A DNA stretch of 64,000 nucleotides, taken from positions 1 to 64,000 of the forward strand of contig CAWIZJ010000041.1 in the NCBI GenBank assembly GCA_963840535.1. Direction: 5' to 3'. Below, one piece after another: positions 1-10,939 of the stretch. The position numbers and the translations under genes were made by a program. Origin of the DNA: VAZQ01 sp963840535. Its GTDB lineage: Bacteria; Pseudomonadota; Alphaproteobacteria; Rhizobiales; Xanthobacteraceae. Each line of letters begins with the position of its first letter. Position 1 is the first letter of the stretch. The notes under the pieces were generated by a model, which saw nothing but the letters and a program-made list of their open reading frames with translations, had not been told where the DNA came from and searched no databases.

Positions 1-38
1 ACCGCGTGCATGCGCGCAGCCCGCATGGTCTTTTGCAT
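1..38 (-). CDS. 5' end of a dehydrogenase-like gene, cut by the left edge
   Basis: On the minus strand an ATG at 38-36 is preceded at 43-48 by a GGAGG-type ribosome binding site with good spacing. It opens a frame reading MQKTMRAARMHAV before leaving the window. That start resembles the N-terminus of zinc-type or quinone-type MDR alcohol dehydrogenases, but 12 codons are too few for a firm call. The ribosome binding site is the main evidence that this is a real gene start. Confidence 0.45.
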   Translation of the reverse strand, partial: MQKTMRAARMHA

Positions 39-110
39 GTTTTCCTCCCGCTGGACCAGGCAAAGCATAGAGCAATATTCCGATCCATGTCCGGCTCAAA
101 AAGCCGCCGC

Positions 111-192
111 CTCATCGTCAACCTCAAGACCACCAATACGCTCGGGCTCACGGTGCCGCCGACCCTCGCGCGCCGACGAGGTGATCGAGTGA
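111..192 (+). pseudogene. C-terminal scrap of a PF04392-type ABC substrate-binding protein
   Basis: Positions 111-170 translate to LIVNLKTTNTLGLTVPPTLA. After a one-base frame change near 170 the sequence ends RADEVIE and a TGA stop. This is the hallmark C-terminus of the PF04392 family (NLKTAKALGLTIPP...RADEVIE), which also occurs at 26.7 kb and 48.6 kb in this window. Nothing of the rest of the protein is visible upstream, where a minus-strand gene start occupies the DNA. It is a relic rather than a working gene. Confidence 0.7.
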
Positions 193-293
193 GCGCCTGA
201 CCTGTACACCGACCGCTTAGCGTGCATTCCGGCTGGGCTTGAAAGAAACCGGCGAAGCGGCTGCAGTTGCTGCGGCGACGTCGCCGGTAGTCG

Positions 294-1730
294 CTACTTC
301 GGCGCGAGCCTGCCGCCGGCGGCGGTTCGGATGCGCAGCGCCGACGCCTTCGCGTCGCGAACGATCTTGTCCACGTCGTAGGCGACGAGCCTGCCGCCGC
401 GTTTGACGATGCGGCCATCCACCAGCACGGTGTCGACGTTGTTGACGTTGGCGGACTGCACCACGCTCGCCTCGATGTCGGCAACCGGCGCGATGTTGAG
501 GTCGTTGCCGCGGATCAGGATGATGTCGGCGCGCTTGCCGACCCTGATCGAGCCCGTCGTGTCGGCGATGCCGAGCGCGGTCGCGCCGTTCAGCGTCGCC
601 ATCTGGATCGCTTCGCGAAACGACACGTCCGGAAGCTGCTCGGTCGGCGTGCCGCGCCACGGGATGCCAGTGTTCCAGGTGAACCGCATGGTTTCGAACA
701 TGTTGGGCGGCGCGATCGAGGTGGCGTCGAACGACAGCGACACGGTCACGCCAGCCTTGCGCATGCGCAGCAGCGCTTCACGCGGGTTGCCGGCGCGGCC
801 GAGCCGGAACTCGGAATGGGTCGCCCACGACAGCGGCGTCTTGGTCTTGGCCATCAGCTCGGCGTCGATGTCGCGCGCCGGAACGAAATGGCACAGCAGC
901 AGGTTCGGGCCGAGCCAACCGCGGCGCTCGAACTCTTCGGTGTCGACCCAGTTCGGCGGCGTCTGCGCCGCGTGCAGTGCGATCGGCAGCTTGCGTTCGA
1001 GCGCGCCGGCCATGTCGATCAGGAAGGTGGCGGGTTCGCTCTGCGAATGGCCGCGCAGGTTCAGCCCGAGGTGGACCAGCCCCTCGAACGCCGTGCCGGA
1101 GGCGAAATATTGCTGACCGACGCGATCGACGTCGGCGAAGCTGACCGGCTCGTTGCGCGGCATCAGATCAATGTGGCCGTAGGCGTAGCGGGCACGCAGC
1201 ATCGACTCGCGATGGGCGCGCAACTCGGCGTCGGCGTGCGCGGGCGTCCGGGTGTTGTGCGACCAGTTGTGCACCGTGGTGATGCCGGCGTTGGCAAGCT
1301 CCACCAGGCCGAGCATGACGCTCGCGTAGAAGTCCTCCGCGGTGTAGAGCTTCGAGGTCGCGTTCTTGGCCGGGAAGTAGCCGAAGCCGTCGCCGACGAA
1401 GTTGCGGCCGAGGGCGCTCCACATATGGTAGTGCGTGTCGATAAAGCCCGGCATGACGATCATGTCGGTGGCGTCGATGGTCTCGGCGCCGGCAACGTCG
1501 AGGTCGGGGCCGACTGCCTCGATCCGACCGTTGTTGACGTGCAGGTCGGCACGCGGCAGTACGCCCGCGGCGTCCACGGTGATAACGGCGCCGTTCTTGA
1601 TCAGATAGTTGCCGCGCGGCACCAGCGGCGCGGCGCCCTGCGCAAACGACGGACTGATCAGGGCGGGCGCGGCGAGGCCCCCCATGGCCGTTGCGCCGAG
1701 AAGCCCTGCAAAACGCCTGCGGTTCAACAT
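294..1730 (-). CDS. Exported amidohydrolase-family metal-dependent hydrolase
   Basis: The product is 478 residues of the amidohydrolase superfamily, nearest to the cytosine-deaminase/TRZ-ATZ type, and hydrolyses a C-N bond in an unidentified substrate. The start at 1730 is chosen because it gives a twin-arginine signal (RRRFAGLLGATAMGG) ending near SFAQ. Upstream in-frame codons would bury that signal. Visible metal-site motifs are GFIDTHYHMW (HxH pair) about residue 115, a later His in LHAAQT, a further HFVP motif and an Asp in SFDATS. The C-terminal beta-sandwich motifs GSIRVGKRADIILI and VDGRIVKRGG close the fold. It lies 219 bp downstream of ureC on the same strand. Its secretion suggests a periplasmic substrate, and linkage to urea metabolism is only positional. 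Confidence 0.88.
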   Translation of the reverse strand: MLNRRRFAGLLGATAMGGLAAPALISPSFAQGAAPLVPRGNYLIKNGAVITVDAAGVLPRADLHVNNGRIEAVGPDLDVAGAETIDATDMIVMPGFIDTHYHMWSALGRNFVGDGFGYFPAKNATSKLYTAEDFYASVMLGLVELANAGITTVHNWSHNTRTPAHADAELRAHRESMLRARYAYGHIDLMPRNEPVSFADVDRVGQQYFASGTAFEGLVHLGLNLRGHSQSEPATFLIDMAGALERKLPIALHAAQTPPNWVDTEEFERRGWLGPNLLLCHFVPARDIDAELMAKTKTPLSWATHSEFRLGRAGNPREALLRMRKAGVTVSLSFDATSIAPPNMFETMRFTWNTGIPWRGTPTEQLPDVSFREAIQMATLNGATALGIADTTGSIRVGKRADIILIRGNDLNIAPVADIEASVVQSANVNNVDTVLVDGRIVKRGGRLVAYDVDKIVRDAKASALRIRTAAGGRLAPK

Positions 1731-1949
1731 GGCATGCCTCCCGAAGCTTCCGGCTGGCCGGGGCGCGCAACACCACCCGCAGCGTTCGCGCATCGTGCGA
1801 CAAACCGGATTTCTCCGGATGAACCCTGACCTTCAGGTGAATGGTAGCGATTTTCTGGTGTTCCCGGAAGGAGCCGACCCGATGCAGGTTCTTTCCGCAT
1901 CGCAGTGCCGCACGCAATGCATGCTCGGGCTTCTTTGTGAGTTCACGCC

Positions 1950-3662
<1,713 letters not shown>

Positions 3663-3870
3663 GACTAATTCCCGCTTTCCACAGTCGATCGGAGCTGGTG
3701 GCGATTGCATTACGCCGCGCGACGATTATGATCCCCGTCAGCTCGTAGCGTTTCTCTCTGGTGACAGGAAGCTGCCTCGAGACACTCGGTCCCGGTCGGT
3801 CGTGCAAACTTCCGACAGCGACATGAATTCATGAAGGCTTCTTGTTGTTGAGAGCGGACCTTTGAGCTCG

Positions 3871-3894
3871 GCGGGCAGGCTTCGGCCTGCCCGC
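3871..3894. terminator. Perfect 10-bp hairpin with a TTCG tetraloop
   Basis: Arms 3871-3880 and 3885-3894 are perfectly complementary, with a C(TTCG)G loop read on the plus strand. The hairpin lies 2 bp past the stop of the minus-strand patatin-like gene. A T-rich stretch follows on the plus side (3898-3917) but no clear T-tract on the minus side. It probably ends or attenuates minus-strand transcription between the patatin-like gene and ureC, and its polarity is uncertain. Confidence 0.6.
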
Positions 3895-3896
3895 TG

Positions 3897-5015
3897 CTAT
3901 TTTCTCCTTTTTATTTTGTCGTCTCGAATTTCCTGCTCTCGTATTTCGTCGTCTCGCAATCGGCCCCTGTCCTGGACGGCTTGCCTGAGTTGGCTCGCGG
4001 CCTGCGGCGGGCTCGCAAGCGCAATCGACGCATCGCGATATCCCGCCTGCATGCGGCGCTCGATGCTCGCCCTGGAAAAATCGGCCGAGCTCGACACCGG
4101 TTCGGATTCGTTGTTGGCGATCGGGATGATGTTGTCGAATACCTTGTACTTCGCCAGGTCGGCGAAGTCGGGATGCCGCAGGATCGAGCTCCGGTCGCCC
4201 GCCGCCACGCCCTGCAACTGCTCGATCACGGCAACGAGCTTGTTGATCCTTTGCGCAAGCGCGACGTCCTTTCCGGTCTTGTTGGCGAACTGCAGCTCCG
4301 TCATCCGGTCCCAGACATCGACCATGGTCCTTGGAATCCTCCCCCGGCTCGGGAAAAGGTTGATGACGATGACGCGCGTGGCCGCCGCATCGGCGGGGGC
4401 GATCCTCTTCAGCAGCGAGGACAGCGGCGTATTGTCGAACAGGCCGCCGTCCCAGAACGAACGATCGCCGATCCGCATGGCCGGGTAGCTGGGCGGCAGG
4501 CTGCCGCTGGCAATGAGATGCTCGAGCGTCAGCGGATGCTCGGGATCGTCGTTCGAGAATTCCGCGATCTCGCCGCTTTCGATGTCGGTGGCCGTCACCA
4601 CCAGCTTGACCTCGGCGCGCGCAATGCGCTCGAGATCGACGTAGCGCGCCAGGGTATCCCGGATCGGATCGAGCTCGTAGAAACTGGTCCAGAACGGAAA
4701 TCCCAGCAGGTCGAGACGCGGCCGATAGAAAGCCCGGTTGCCGAAATAGGCCAGGTACTTCTCTGCATCGGCAGGCAGGAACGACGCATGGGATACCGTC
4801 AGCTCGTCCCAGAACGATCGCAGCTGCGGCAGCGGATTGTCGGGATGGCTCGCAACGATGGCCGCGGTGAACGCGCCGATCGACACGCCGGAAATGCAGG
4901 ACGGCCGGAACGGCGCCTCGGACTCGTAGATGTACTCGAGCGCTCCGAACGCGTAGGCGCCCAGCGCGCCGCCGCCCTGGAGCGCAATGGCGGTCTTGGC
5001 ATGCGTGCCGGTCAT
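3897..5015 (-). CDS. Patatin-like phospholipase inserted in the urease cluster
   Basis: The 372-residue product has the patatin signature in order: an oxyanion-hole glycine loop QGGGALGAYAFG (about residues 13-24), the nucleophile elbow GVSIGAF (Ser about residue 50) and the catalytic Asp motif FWDGGLFDNTPL (about residue 195). It therefore has the Ser-Asp dyad of lipid acyl hydrolases. No signal peptide is evident. The C-terminus is very charged and repetitive (DDEIREQEIRDDKIKRRK), possibly a coiled or membrane-peripheral tail. It starts 15 bp after the ureB stop on the same strand and so may be co-transcribed, yet no role in urease is known for this family. The position between ureB and ureC is unusual. 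Confidence 0.93.
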   Translation of the reverse strand: MTGTHAKTAIALQGGGALGAYAFGALEYIYESEAPFRPSCISGVSIGAFTAAIVASHPDNPLPQLRSFWDELTVSHASFLPADAEKYLAYFGNRAFYRPRLDLLGFPFWTSFYELDPIRDTLARYVDLERIARAEVKLVVTATDIESGEIAEFSNDDPEHPLTLEHLIASGSLPPSYPAMRIGDRSFWDGGLFDNTPLSSLLKRIAPADAAATRVIVINLFPSRGRIPRTMVDVWDRMTELQFANKTGKDVALAQRINKLVAVIEQLQGVAAGDRSSILRHPDFADLAKYKVFDNIIPIANNESEPVSSSADFSRASIERRMQAGYRDASIALASPPQAASQLRQAVQDRGRLRDDEIREQEIRDDKIKRRK

Positions 5016-5030
5016 TGCGCCGGTTGCCCG

Positions 5031-5336
5031 TCAGAGCTTGCCCATAACATCCTGCCTGAACCCGTAGACCGTGCGCTTGCCGGCAAGCGCCACCAGGGAG
5101 ACCTCGCGCGTCTGTCCGGGCTCGAAGCGCACCGCCGTGCCGGCGGCGATATCGAGCCGCATGCCGCGCGCCCGTCGACGATCGAACTTCAGGGCGGGAT
5201 TGGTCTCGAAGAAATGATAGTGCGACCCGACCTGAATCGGCCGGTCGCCGCTGTTGGTGACGGAGAGCGTCACGGTCCTGCGACCGGCATTGAGCTCGAT
5301 CTCGCCGTCCTTGACGAACATCTCGCCGGGAATCAC
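5031..5336 (-). CDS. ureB: Urease beta subunit
   Basis: The product is about 101 residues, the usual size of UreB, a structural subunit of the (UreABC)3 urease. The GTG at 5336 is preferred: it gives the family N-terminus (M)IPGEMFVKDGEIELNAG and has GAGG about 9 bases upstream. A GTG at 5396, almost touching the ureA stop, would add 20 unconserved residues. Conserved blocks seen are NSGDRPIQVGSHYHFFETN, the GMRLDIAAGTAVRFEPG turn and a C-terminal YGFRQDVMGKL. It directly follows ureA. Confidence 0.95.
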   Translation of the reverse strand: MIPGEMFVKDGEIELNAGRRTVTLSVTNSGDRPIQVGSHYHFFETNPALKFDRRRARGMRLDIAAGTAVRFEPGQTREVSLVALAGKRTVYGFRQDVMGKL

Positions 5337-5397
5337 GGCCGACGACCTCGTTGCCCGCGGCGAGCTCGGGCATATCGGCGAATAGTCATCGTCCACC

Positions 5398-5700
5398 TCA
5401 TCGGATCGGCTCGTGCACCGTCACCAGCTTGGTGCCGTCGGGGAAGGTCGCTTCGACCTGGATATCGTGGATCATCTCGGCGATACCGTCCATGACCTGT
5501 GCACGCGTCAACACGTGCGCGCCGGCCTCCATCAGCTCGGCCACCGTCCTGCCGTCGCGCGCACCTTCGACGATGAAATCGGTGATCAGCGCGACCGCCT
5601 CGGGATGATTGAGCCTGACGCCGCGCTCGAGACGGCGGCGCGCCACGATTGCGGCCATGGTCACCAGCAGCTTGTCCTTCTCGCGGGGGGTGAGATTCAT
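5398..5700 (-). CDS. ureA: Urease gamma subunit
   Basis: The 100-residue product is full length for UreA, the small structural subunit. The start at 5700 gives the canonical MNLTPREKDKLL. The remaining blocks are also canonical: RRRLERGVRLNHPEAVALI, GRTVAELMEAG and MIHDIQVEATFPDGTKLVTVH. It lies between the degenerate 3' end of ureD and ureB on the minus strand, consistent with one ureDAB transcript. Confidence 0.98.
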   Translation of the reverse strand: MNLTPREKDKLLVTMAAIVARRRLERGVRLNHPEAVALITDFIVEGARDGRTVAELMEAGAHVLTRAQVMDGIAEMIHDIQVEATFPDGTKLVTVHEPIR

Positions 5701-6563
5701 GACCTGCCTTTGAACCCTCGCGTTCCGCTCAATGAAGCCACAGCCGCGGCAGCGGCACTGCGCGAAGAGACGTGAGCACGCAAAGGAGGTCGTGCCGCAG
5801 CGCCGCGCCATCGACGGCGCACAACCGGATGACGGCGAGCCCGTTCCAGGCGGAAACCCCGACCTCCCCGCGAAATGTCGCGTGCGAGCCCACGCACGCG
5901 GACGGCGGTATCCTCATCAGCCGGCACCACCAGCACGGTCGCGACTGCAACACCCCCTCCGGCGACCGCGGGCTGCGCCAGCCTGCTTGCGATCCCGCCA
6001 TCGAGTCGCGTTGCCTCGGCGTGGACAAGCGCACCGTTTCGCCGCACGCGCCAGCGATCGAGCAAACGACCATTCCCGACCGTTTCCCCCATGCCGGACC
6101 GCCCGAACACCAGCGCCTCCGCCAGCAGCAGCCGCGCGTCCTCGGCGAGATCGATCTCGATCGAGCGCTCGAGCCGCGCGCAGTCGAACAGGATGGTCTC
6201 CTGCGGCAGCCATGCGAGCCCGGCACCGGCCTCGACCGCGAGCTTCACGTCGATGGTCGCGTCCCGATCGAGGGTACGGTAGACCTTTTCTGCAGCGGCG
6301 GTCGTGACCGTCAGCCGCGAATTGGGTCCTACCGTCACTTCGAGCTCGTGACGGTCGCCGCCGGCCACCCCGCCGGCGGTGTTGACGATCACCGCCTCGA
6401 GCTCCGCCGAGGGCGGCCCCGGGCATCGCACGCGCAGCGGGCCGGATTCGCCCACGCGCCAGCGGCGGGTGACGCCGGCGCGCATCCGCACACAGAGCGC
6501 GATCCGGCCGGCGGCGCGATTGGCCGCGAATGTCCGCGCTAGGTCCACGCTCGATTCTCTCAC
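5697..6563 (-). CDS. ureD: Urease accessory protein UreD, frame broken near the C-terminus
   Basis: UreD is a scaffold for loading nickel into urease. The GTG start at 6563 lies 4 bp after the urtE stop. Family blocks read normally: VNTAGGVAGGDRHELEVTVG, AEKVYRTL, LPQETILFDCARLERSIEIDL and FGRSGMGE. Around 5872-5880 the frame changes. The true C-terminus (GEVGVSAWNGLAVIRLCA through PLPRLWLH) lies one frame over and stops at 5729, whereas the open frame runs on as an Arg/Ala-rich tail to 5697. A one-base indel explains this. The gene is either damaged or misassembled here; the lost part is about 45 residues. Confidence 0.85.
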   Translation of the reverse strand: MRESSVDLARTFAANRAAGRIALCVRMRAGVTRRWRVGESGPLRVRCPGPPSAELEAVIVNTAGGVAGGDRHELEVTVGPNSRLTVTTAAAEKVYRTLDRDATIDVKLAVEAGAGLAWLPQETILFDCARLERSIEIDLAEDARLLLAEALVFGRSGMGETVGNGRLLDRWRVRRNGALVHAEATRLDGGIASRLAQPAVAGGGVAVATVLVVPADEDTAVRVRGLARDISRGGRGFRLERARRHPVVRRRWRGAAARPPLRAHVSSRSAAAAAVASLSGTRGFKGRS

Positions 6564-6566
6564 GCT

Positions 6567-7262
6567 TCAAATCGCCATTGCACGCCTGACCGCCGCCTCA
6601 TCCATGGTGTCGCGAGTACATGAATATACGATGGATCCGCGGTCCATGACCGCGAAATGATCACCGAGCTCGCGGGCGAAGTCGAGGTACTGCTCGACCA
6701 GCACCACCGCGATCTGGCCGAGATTGCGCAGGTAGGCGATGGCGCGGCCGATATCCTTGATGATGGAGGGCTGGATGCCCTCGGTCGGCTCGTCGAGCAG
6801 CAGCAGCCGCGGTCGCATCACCAGCGCGCGACCGATGGCGAGCTGCTGCTGCTGACCGCCCGAAAGGTCGCCGCCACGCCGGCGCAGCATCCCGTTGAGC
6901 ACGGGAAACAAGGAGAATACGTCGTCGGGAATGGTCCGGTCCTCGCGCCTGAGCGGCGCAAAGCCCGTCTTCAGGTTCTCCTCCACGGTCAGCAGCGGAA
7001 AGATCTCGCGTCCTTGCGGGACATAGGCAATGCCGCGCCGGGCCCGATCGCTCGGCCGCAGCCGCGTGATATCGACATCGTCGAAGGCGATCGAGCCCCT
7101 GCTGACGGGATGGTGGCCGGCGAGTGCACCGAGCAGGCTGGTCTTGCCCACTCCGTTGCGCCCGAGCACGCAGGTCACCTTGCCCGGCTCGGCCGCGAGT
7201 GAAACCGCGCGCAGCGCTTGCGCGGCGCCGTAGTACAAGTCGATCGACTTCACTTCCAACAT
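6567..7262 (-). CDS. urtE: Urea ABC transporter ATPase UrtE
   Basis: The 231-residue ATP-binding subunit belongs to the LivF-like branch. The start at 7262 (MLEVKSIDLYYGAAQ) is the family start. Motifs in order are Walker A GRNGVGKTS, the Q-loop region YVPQGREIFPLLTVEENL, signature LSGGQQQQLAIGRAL, Walker B LLLLDEPTEGI and a switch region VLVEQYLDFA. DEPTEGIQPSII is typical of UrtE rather than amino-acid LivF. It sits 4 bp downstream of urtD and 4 bp upstream of ureD, linking uptake and hydrolysis in one operon. Confidence 0.96.
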   Translation of the reverse strand: MLEVKSIDLYYGAAQALRAVSLAAEPGKVTCVLGRNGVGKTSLLGALAGHHPVSRGSIAFDDVDITRLRPSDRARRGIAYVPQGREIFPLLTVEENLKTGFAPLRREDRTIPDDVFSLFPVLNGMLRRRGGDLSGGQQQQLAIGRALVMRPRLLLLDEPTEGIQPSIIKDIGRAIAYLRNLGQIAVVLVEQYLDFARELGDHFAVMDRGSIVYSCTRDTMDEAAVRRAMAI

Positions 7263-7266
7263 GGCG

Positions 7267-8019
<753 letters not shown>

Positions 8020-8022
8020 GGC

Positions 8023-9180
8023 TCACTCCGCCGGCCGCGGCGTGGCGGCCGCCTCGGCTGCCGCGTCGCCGGCATCCCGCCGCGCGCGCCATTCGCTCCA
8101 CCAATGGTGGATGGTGCCGACGATGCCGCGCGGCAGCAGCAGCGTCACCGCCACGAACAATCCGCCGAGCACGAACAGCCAATAGGGCGCGAGCAAGCCG
8201 CTGGTGAAATAGGTCTTGCCGTAGTTCACCAGCACGGCACCCAGCACGGCTCCGGTCAGCGTGCCGCGACCGCCGACCGCGACCCAGATCACCGCCTCGA
8301 TGGAATTGGCCGGAGAGAATTCGCTCGGGTTGATGATCCCGACCTGCGGCACGTACAGCGCACCGGCCACGCCCGCCATGCAGGCCGACAGCGTGAAGAC
8401 GAACAACTTGTAGGCTTCGACCCGGTAGCCGAGAAAGCGCGTGCGCGTCTCGGCGTCGCGGATCGCGACCAGCACCTTGCCGAGCTTCGACGAGACCACG
8501 ACACGGCAGATGACGAAGCCGAGCATCAGCGCGAGCGCCGAGACGACGAACAGCGTCGCCCGCGTTCCCGGCGCCTGTACGTTGAACCCGAGAATGTCCT
8601 TGAAATCGGTGAGCCCGTTGTTGCCGCCGAAACCGAAATTGTTGCGGAAGAAGCCGAGCATGAGAGCAAAGGTCAGCGCCTGGGTGATGATCGAGAAATA
8701 GACGCCGGTCACGCGGCTGCGGAAGGCGAACCAGCCGAACACGAAGGCGAGCAGGCCCGGCACGAACAGCACCATGAAGGCGGCGTAGGCGAAGTGCTGA
8801 AAGCCGTACCAATAGACCGGCAGCTCCGGCCAGTTCAGGAACACCATGAAGTCCGGAAGGATCGGATGCGCGTAGACGCCGCGGGTTCCGATCTGCCGCA
8901 TCAGGTACATGCCCATGGCATAGCCGCCGAGCGCAAAAAAGGCGCCGTGGCCGAGCGAGAGAATTCCGCAATAGCCCCAGATCAGATCGATCGACAGCGC
9001 CAGCAACGCGAAGCAGAGGTACTTGCCGAACAGGGCGACGAAATACGACGACAGATGAAACGGGGAGCTCGCCGGCACCGCAAGGTTGAGCACCGGCACC
9101 AGAATCGCGATCGCCGCCAGCGTCGCGAGGAAGGCGATCGAGCCGCGATCGAGCGCGCGCCCGACGATGCCCGCGATCAT
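8023..9180 (-). CDS. urtC: Urea ABC transporter permease UrtC
   Basis: The 385-residue inner-membrane permease belongs to the LivM-like family. The start at 9180 overlaps the urtB stop in an ATGA arrangement, which fixes the start. It has about eight to ten hydrophobic segments. Family landmarks are DLIWGYCGILSLGHGAFFALGGYAMGMYL, given here as the two blocks IDLIWGYCGILSLGHG and ALGGYAMGMYL, then YFSIITQALTFAL, NNGLTDFKDILGF and VGGRGTLTGAVLGAV. The long periplasmic loop with YAHPILPDFMVFLNWPELP is typical of UrtC rather than LivM. The C-terminus is Ala/Glu-rich and poorly conserved. Confidence 0.97.
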   Translation of the reverse strand: MIAGIVGRALDRGSIAFLATLAAIAILVPVLNLAVPASSPFHLSSYFVALFGKYLCFALLALSIDLIWGYCGILSLGHGAFFALGGYAMGMYLMRQIGTRGVYAHPILPDFMVFLNWPELPVYWYGFQHFAYAAFMVLFVPGLLAFVFGWFAFRSRVTGVYFSIITQALTFALMLGFFRNNFGFGGNNGLTDFKDILGFNVQAPGTRATLFVVSALALMLGFVICRVVVSSKLGKVLVAIRDAETRTRFLGYRVEAYKLFVFTLSACMAGVAGALYVPQVGIINPSEFSPANSIEAVIWVAVGGRGTLTGAVLGAVLVNYGKTYFTSGLLAPYWLFVLGGLFVAVTLLLPRGIVGTIHHWWSEWRARRDAGDAAAEAAATPRPAE

Positions 9181-10790
9181 GCCTCCACCGCCCGGCCCTT
9201 CAGGGCGAACAGGCCCCGCGGACGCTTCTGGATGAACAGGATGATCAGCACCAGGATGGCGATCTTGGCGAGCACGGCGCCGGCGTAGGGTTCCAGGAAC
9301 TTGTTGGCGATGCCGAGCGTGAACGCACCCACCAGCGTGCCCCAGAGATTGCCCACGCCGCCGAACACCACCACCATGAAGGAATCGATGATGTAGCCCT
9401 GACCGAGATTGGGGCTGACATTGTCGATCTGCGACAAGGCGACGCCGGCGAGGCCCGCAATGCCGGATCCGAGCCCGAAAGTGAGCGCATCGATACGGCT
9501 GGTGCGGATGCCCATCGAGGCCGCCATCGCGCGATTCTGGGTCACCGCGCGCATCTCGAGACCGAACCGCGTGAAACGCAACAGCCCCAGCAGCCCGACG
9601 AAGATCAGCAGCGTGAACACGATGATCCACAGCCGGTTGTAGGTGATGGTCATCTGTCCGAGATCGAACGAGCCGGACATCCAGGACGGAGTGCCGACGT
9701 CCTTGTTGGTCGGACCGAATGCAGTGCGCACCGCCTGCTGCAGGATCAGCGAGAGTCCCCAGGTGGCGAGCAGGGTCTCGAGCGGCCGCCCGTAGAGGAA
9801 GCGGATGATGCCGCGCTCGATCAGGATGCCGACCAGGCCCGCGATCGCGAAGGCGAGCGGAATGGCAATGGCGATCGAATAGTCGAACAGCGCGGGATTG
9901 CGGGCCCGGATCACCTCCTGGACGACGAACGTGGTGTAGGCGCCGATCATGACCATCTCGCCGTGCGCCATGTTGATGACGCCCATCACGCCGAAGGTGA
10001 TGGCGAGCCCGATGGCGGCCAGCAGCAGCACCGAGCCGAGGGAGAGCCCGTACCAGGCGTTTTGCACCGCGGTCCAGATCGCGAGGTTGTCCTGGATCGA
10101 GGCAATGGCGTCGGCGGCCGCCTCTTTCACGGCCGGGGAGGCGCTCGCCGGCAACCCGCCGAGCAGCCCGAGCGCATCCTGATCGCCGCGGTCGCGGATC
10201 ACGGCGACGGCGCCGATCTTGTCGGCATCGGATGCATCGTCGCGATAGAGCACCACCGCGGCGCGCGCCCCGATCAGCGCGCGCTTGACCCTCGCATCGG
10301 TTTCCTTGTCGATCGCCTGGTCGAGTGCCGCAAGCGCGCCGGCATCCCTGGACTTCAACACTGCCTGCGCCGCCTCGAGGCGCCTGGCCGGATCGGGGGC
10401 CATCAGCGTCAGGCCGCCGAGCGCGGCCTCGACGATCCGTCGCAGGCGATTGTTGAGCCGGACCGGAGCGAGATCGGATGGGCCACTGCCGGCTGCAGCC
10501 TGACCGGTCGCGGCATCGACGAGGCGGTCGGACGGGTCTCGAATGAATACCCGCCTGCTCTCCGCGCTGAACAGCAGCCGCCCCTCCTGCAGGGCCCCTA
10601 TGACCGTGGCCGCAAGCGGGCTGCCGCTGGCGGCGACCTCGTTGACGCCTTCGATGGTCTCGTTGAAGCTGTCGGCGGTGAAGCGCAGCAGCGCGTCTTC
10701 ATAGGGCCCGGCACTCGCGCCGGGCAGCAGCGCGACGAGCACGCCGAGCGCAAGCACGAACGCGGCGAAGCGATCGCTGAGGGCACGCAT
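9177..10790 (-). CDS. urtB: Urea ABC transporter permease UrtB
   Basis: The 537-residue permease is longer than LivH because UrtB has a periplasmic N-terminal domain of about 240 residues after a signal-like segment (ALGVLVALLPGASAG). The membrane half begins near SLGSVLLLAAIGLAITFG. It contains MGVINMAHGEMVMIGAY, the ATWGLSLILQQAVRTAFGP block and MVVVFGGVGNLWGTLVGAF. It transports urea together with UrtC. The gene is separated from urtA by about 250 bp packed with two palindromic elements, so it may depend on read-through from the urtA promoter. Confidence 0.97.
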   Translation of the reverse strand: MRALSDRFAAFVLALGVLVALLPGASAGPYEDALLRFTADSFNETIEGVNEVAASGSPLAATVIGALQEGRLLFSAESRRVFIRDPSDRLVDAATGQAAAGSGPSDLAPVRLNNRLRRIVEAALGGLTLMAPDPARRLEAAQAVLKSRDAGALAALDQAIDKETDARVKRALIGARAAVVLYRDDASDADKIGAVAVIRDRGDQDALGLLGGLPASASPAVKEAAADAIASIQDNLAIWTAVQNAWYGLSLGSVLLLAAIGLAITFGVMGVINMAHGEMVMIGAYTTFVVQEVIRARNPALFDYSIAIAIPLAFAIAGLVGILIERGIIRFLYGRPLETLLATWGLSLILQQAVRTAFGPTNKDVGTPSWMSGSFDLGQMTITYNRLWIIVFTLLIFVGLLGLLRFTRFGLEMRAVTQNRAMAASMGIRTSRIDALTFGLGSGIAGLAGVALSQIDNVSPNLGQGYIIDSFMVVVFGGVGNLWGTLVGAFTLGIANKFLEPYAGAVLAKIAILVLIILFIQKRPRGLFALKGRAVEA

Positions 10791-10849
10791 CGTGGCAGTC
10801 CCGGCAGTGGAGCGAGGCGGCCCACTCGTCGGCGGGCCGCCTCCAGTCT

Positions 10850-10931
10850 TGCTAGTGCGGTGTCTTTGACGTTCCGATCAGTCTCGCGGCGGTTCCATCA
10901 TCGGAACGTCAAAGACACAACCGCACTAGCA
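10850..10931. repeat. Palindromic element A between urtB and urtA
   Basis: Arms 10850-10878 and 10900-10931 are inverted copies of about 29 and 32 bases. They match except for a 3-base bulge and flank a 21-base loop. The outer ends read TGCTAGTGCGG. With element B (10940-11021) it forms an adjacent pair sharing the CTAGTG terminus. It is intergenic, and on transcripts it would form a very stable stem downstream of urtA. It could act as an attenuator, an mRNA-stabilising structure or a non-autonomous mobile repeat. Confidence 0.85.
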
Positions 10932-10939
10932 CCATAGAC

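Noticed and set aside
3822..3833. CATGAATTCATG palindrome as an operator
   Set aside because: Short, with no promoter elements nearby and no second copy; it may be chance.
3829..5373. Minus-strand 514-codon frame over the patatin-like gene and ureB
   Set aside because: High-GC shadow in the wrong frame; the conserved patatin and UreB motifs are in another frame.
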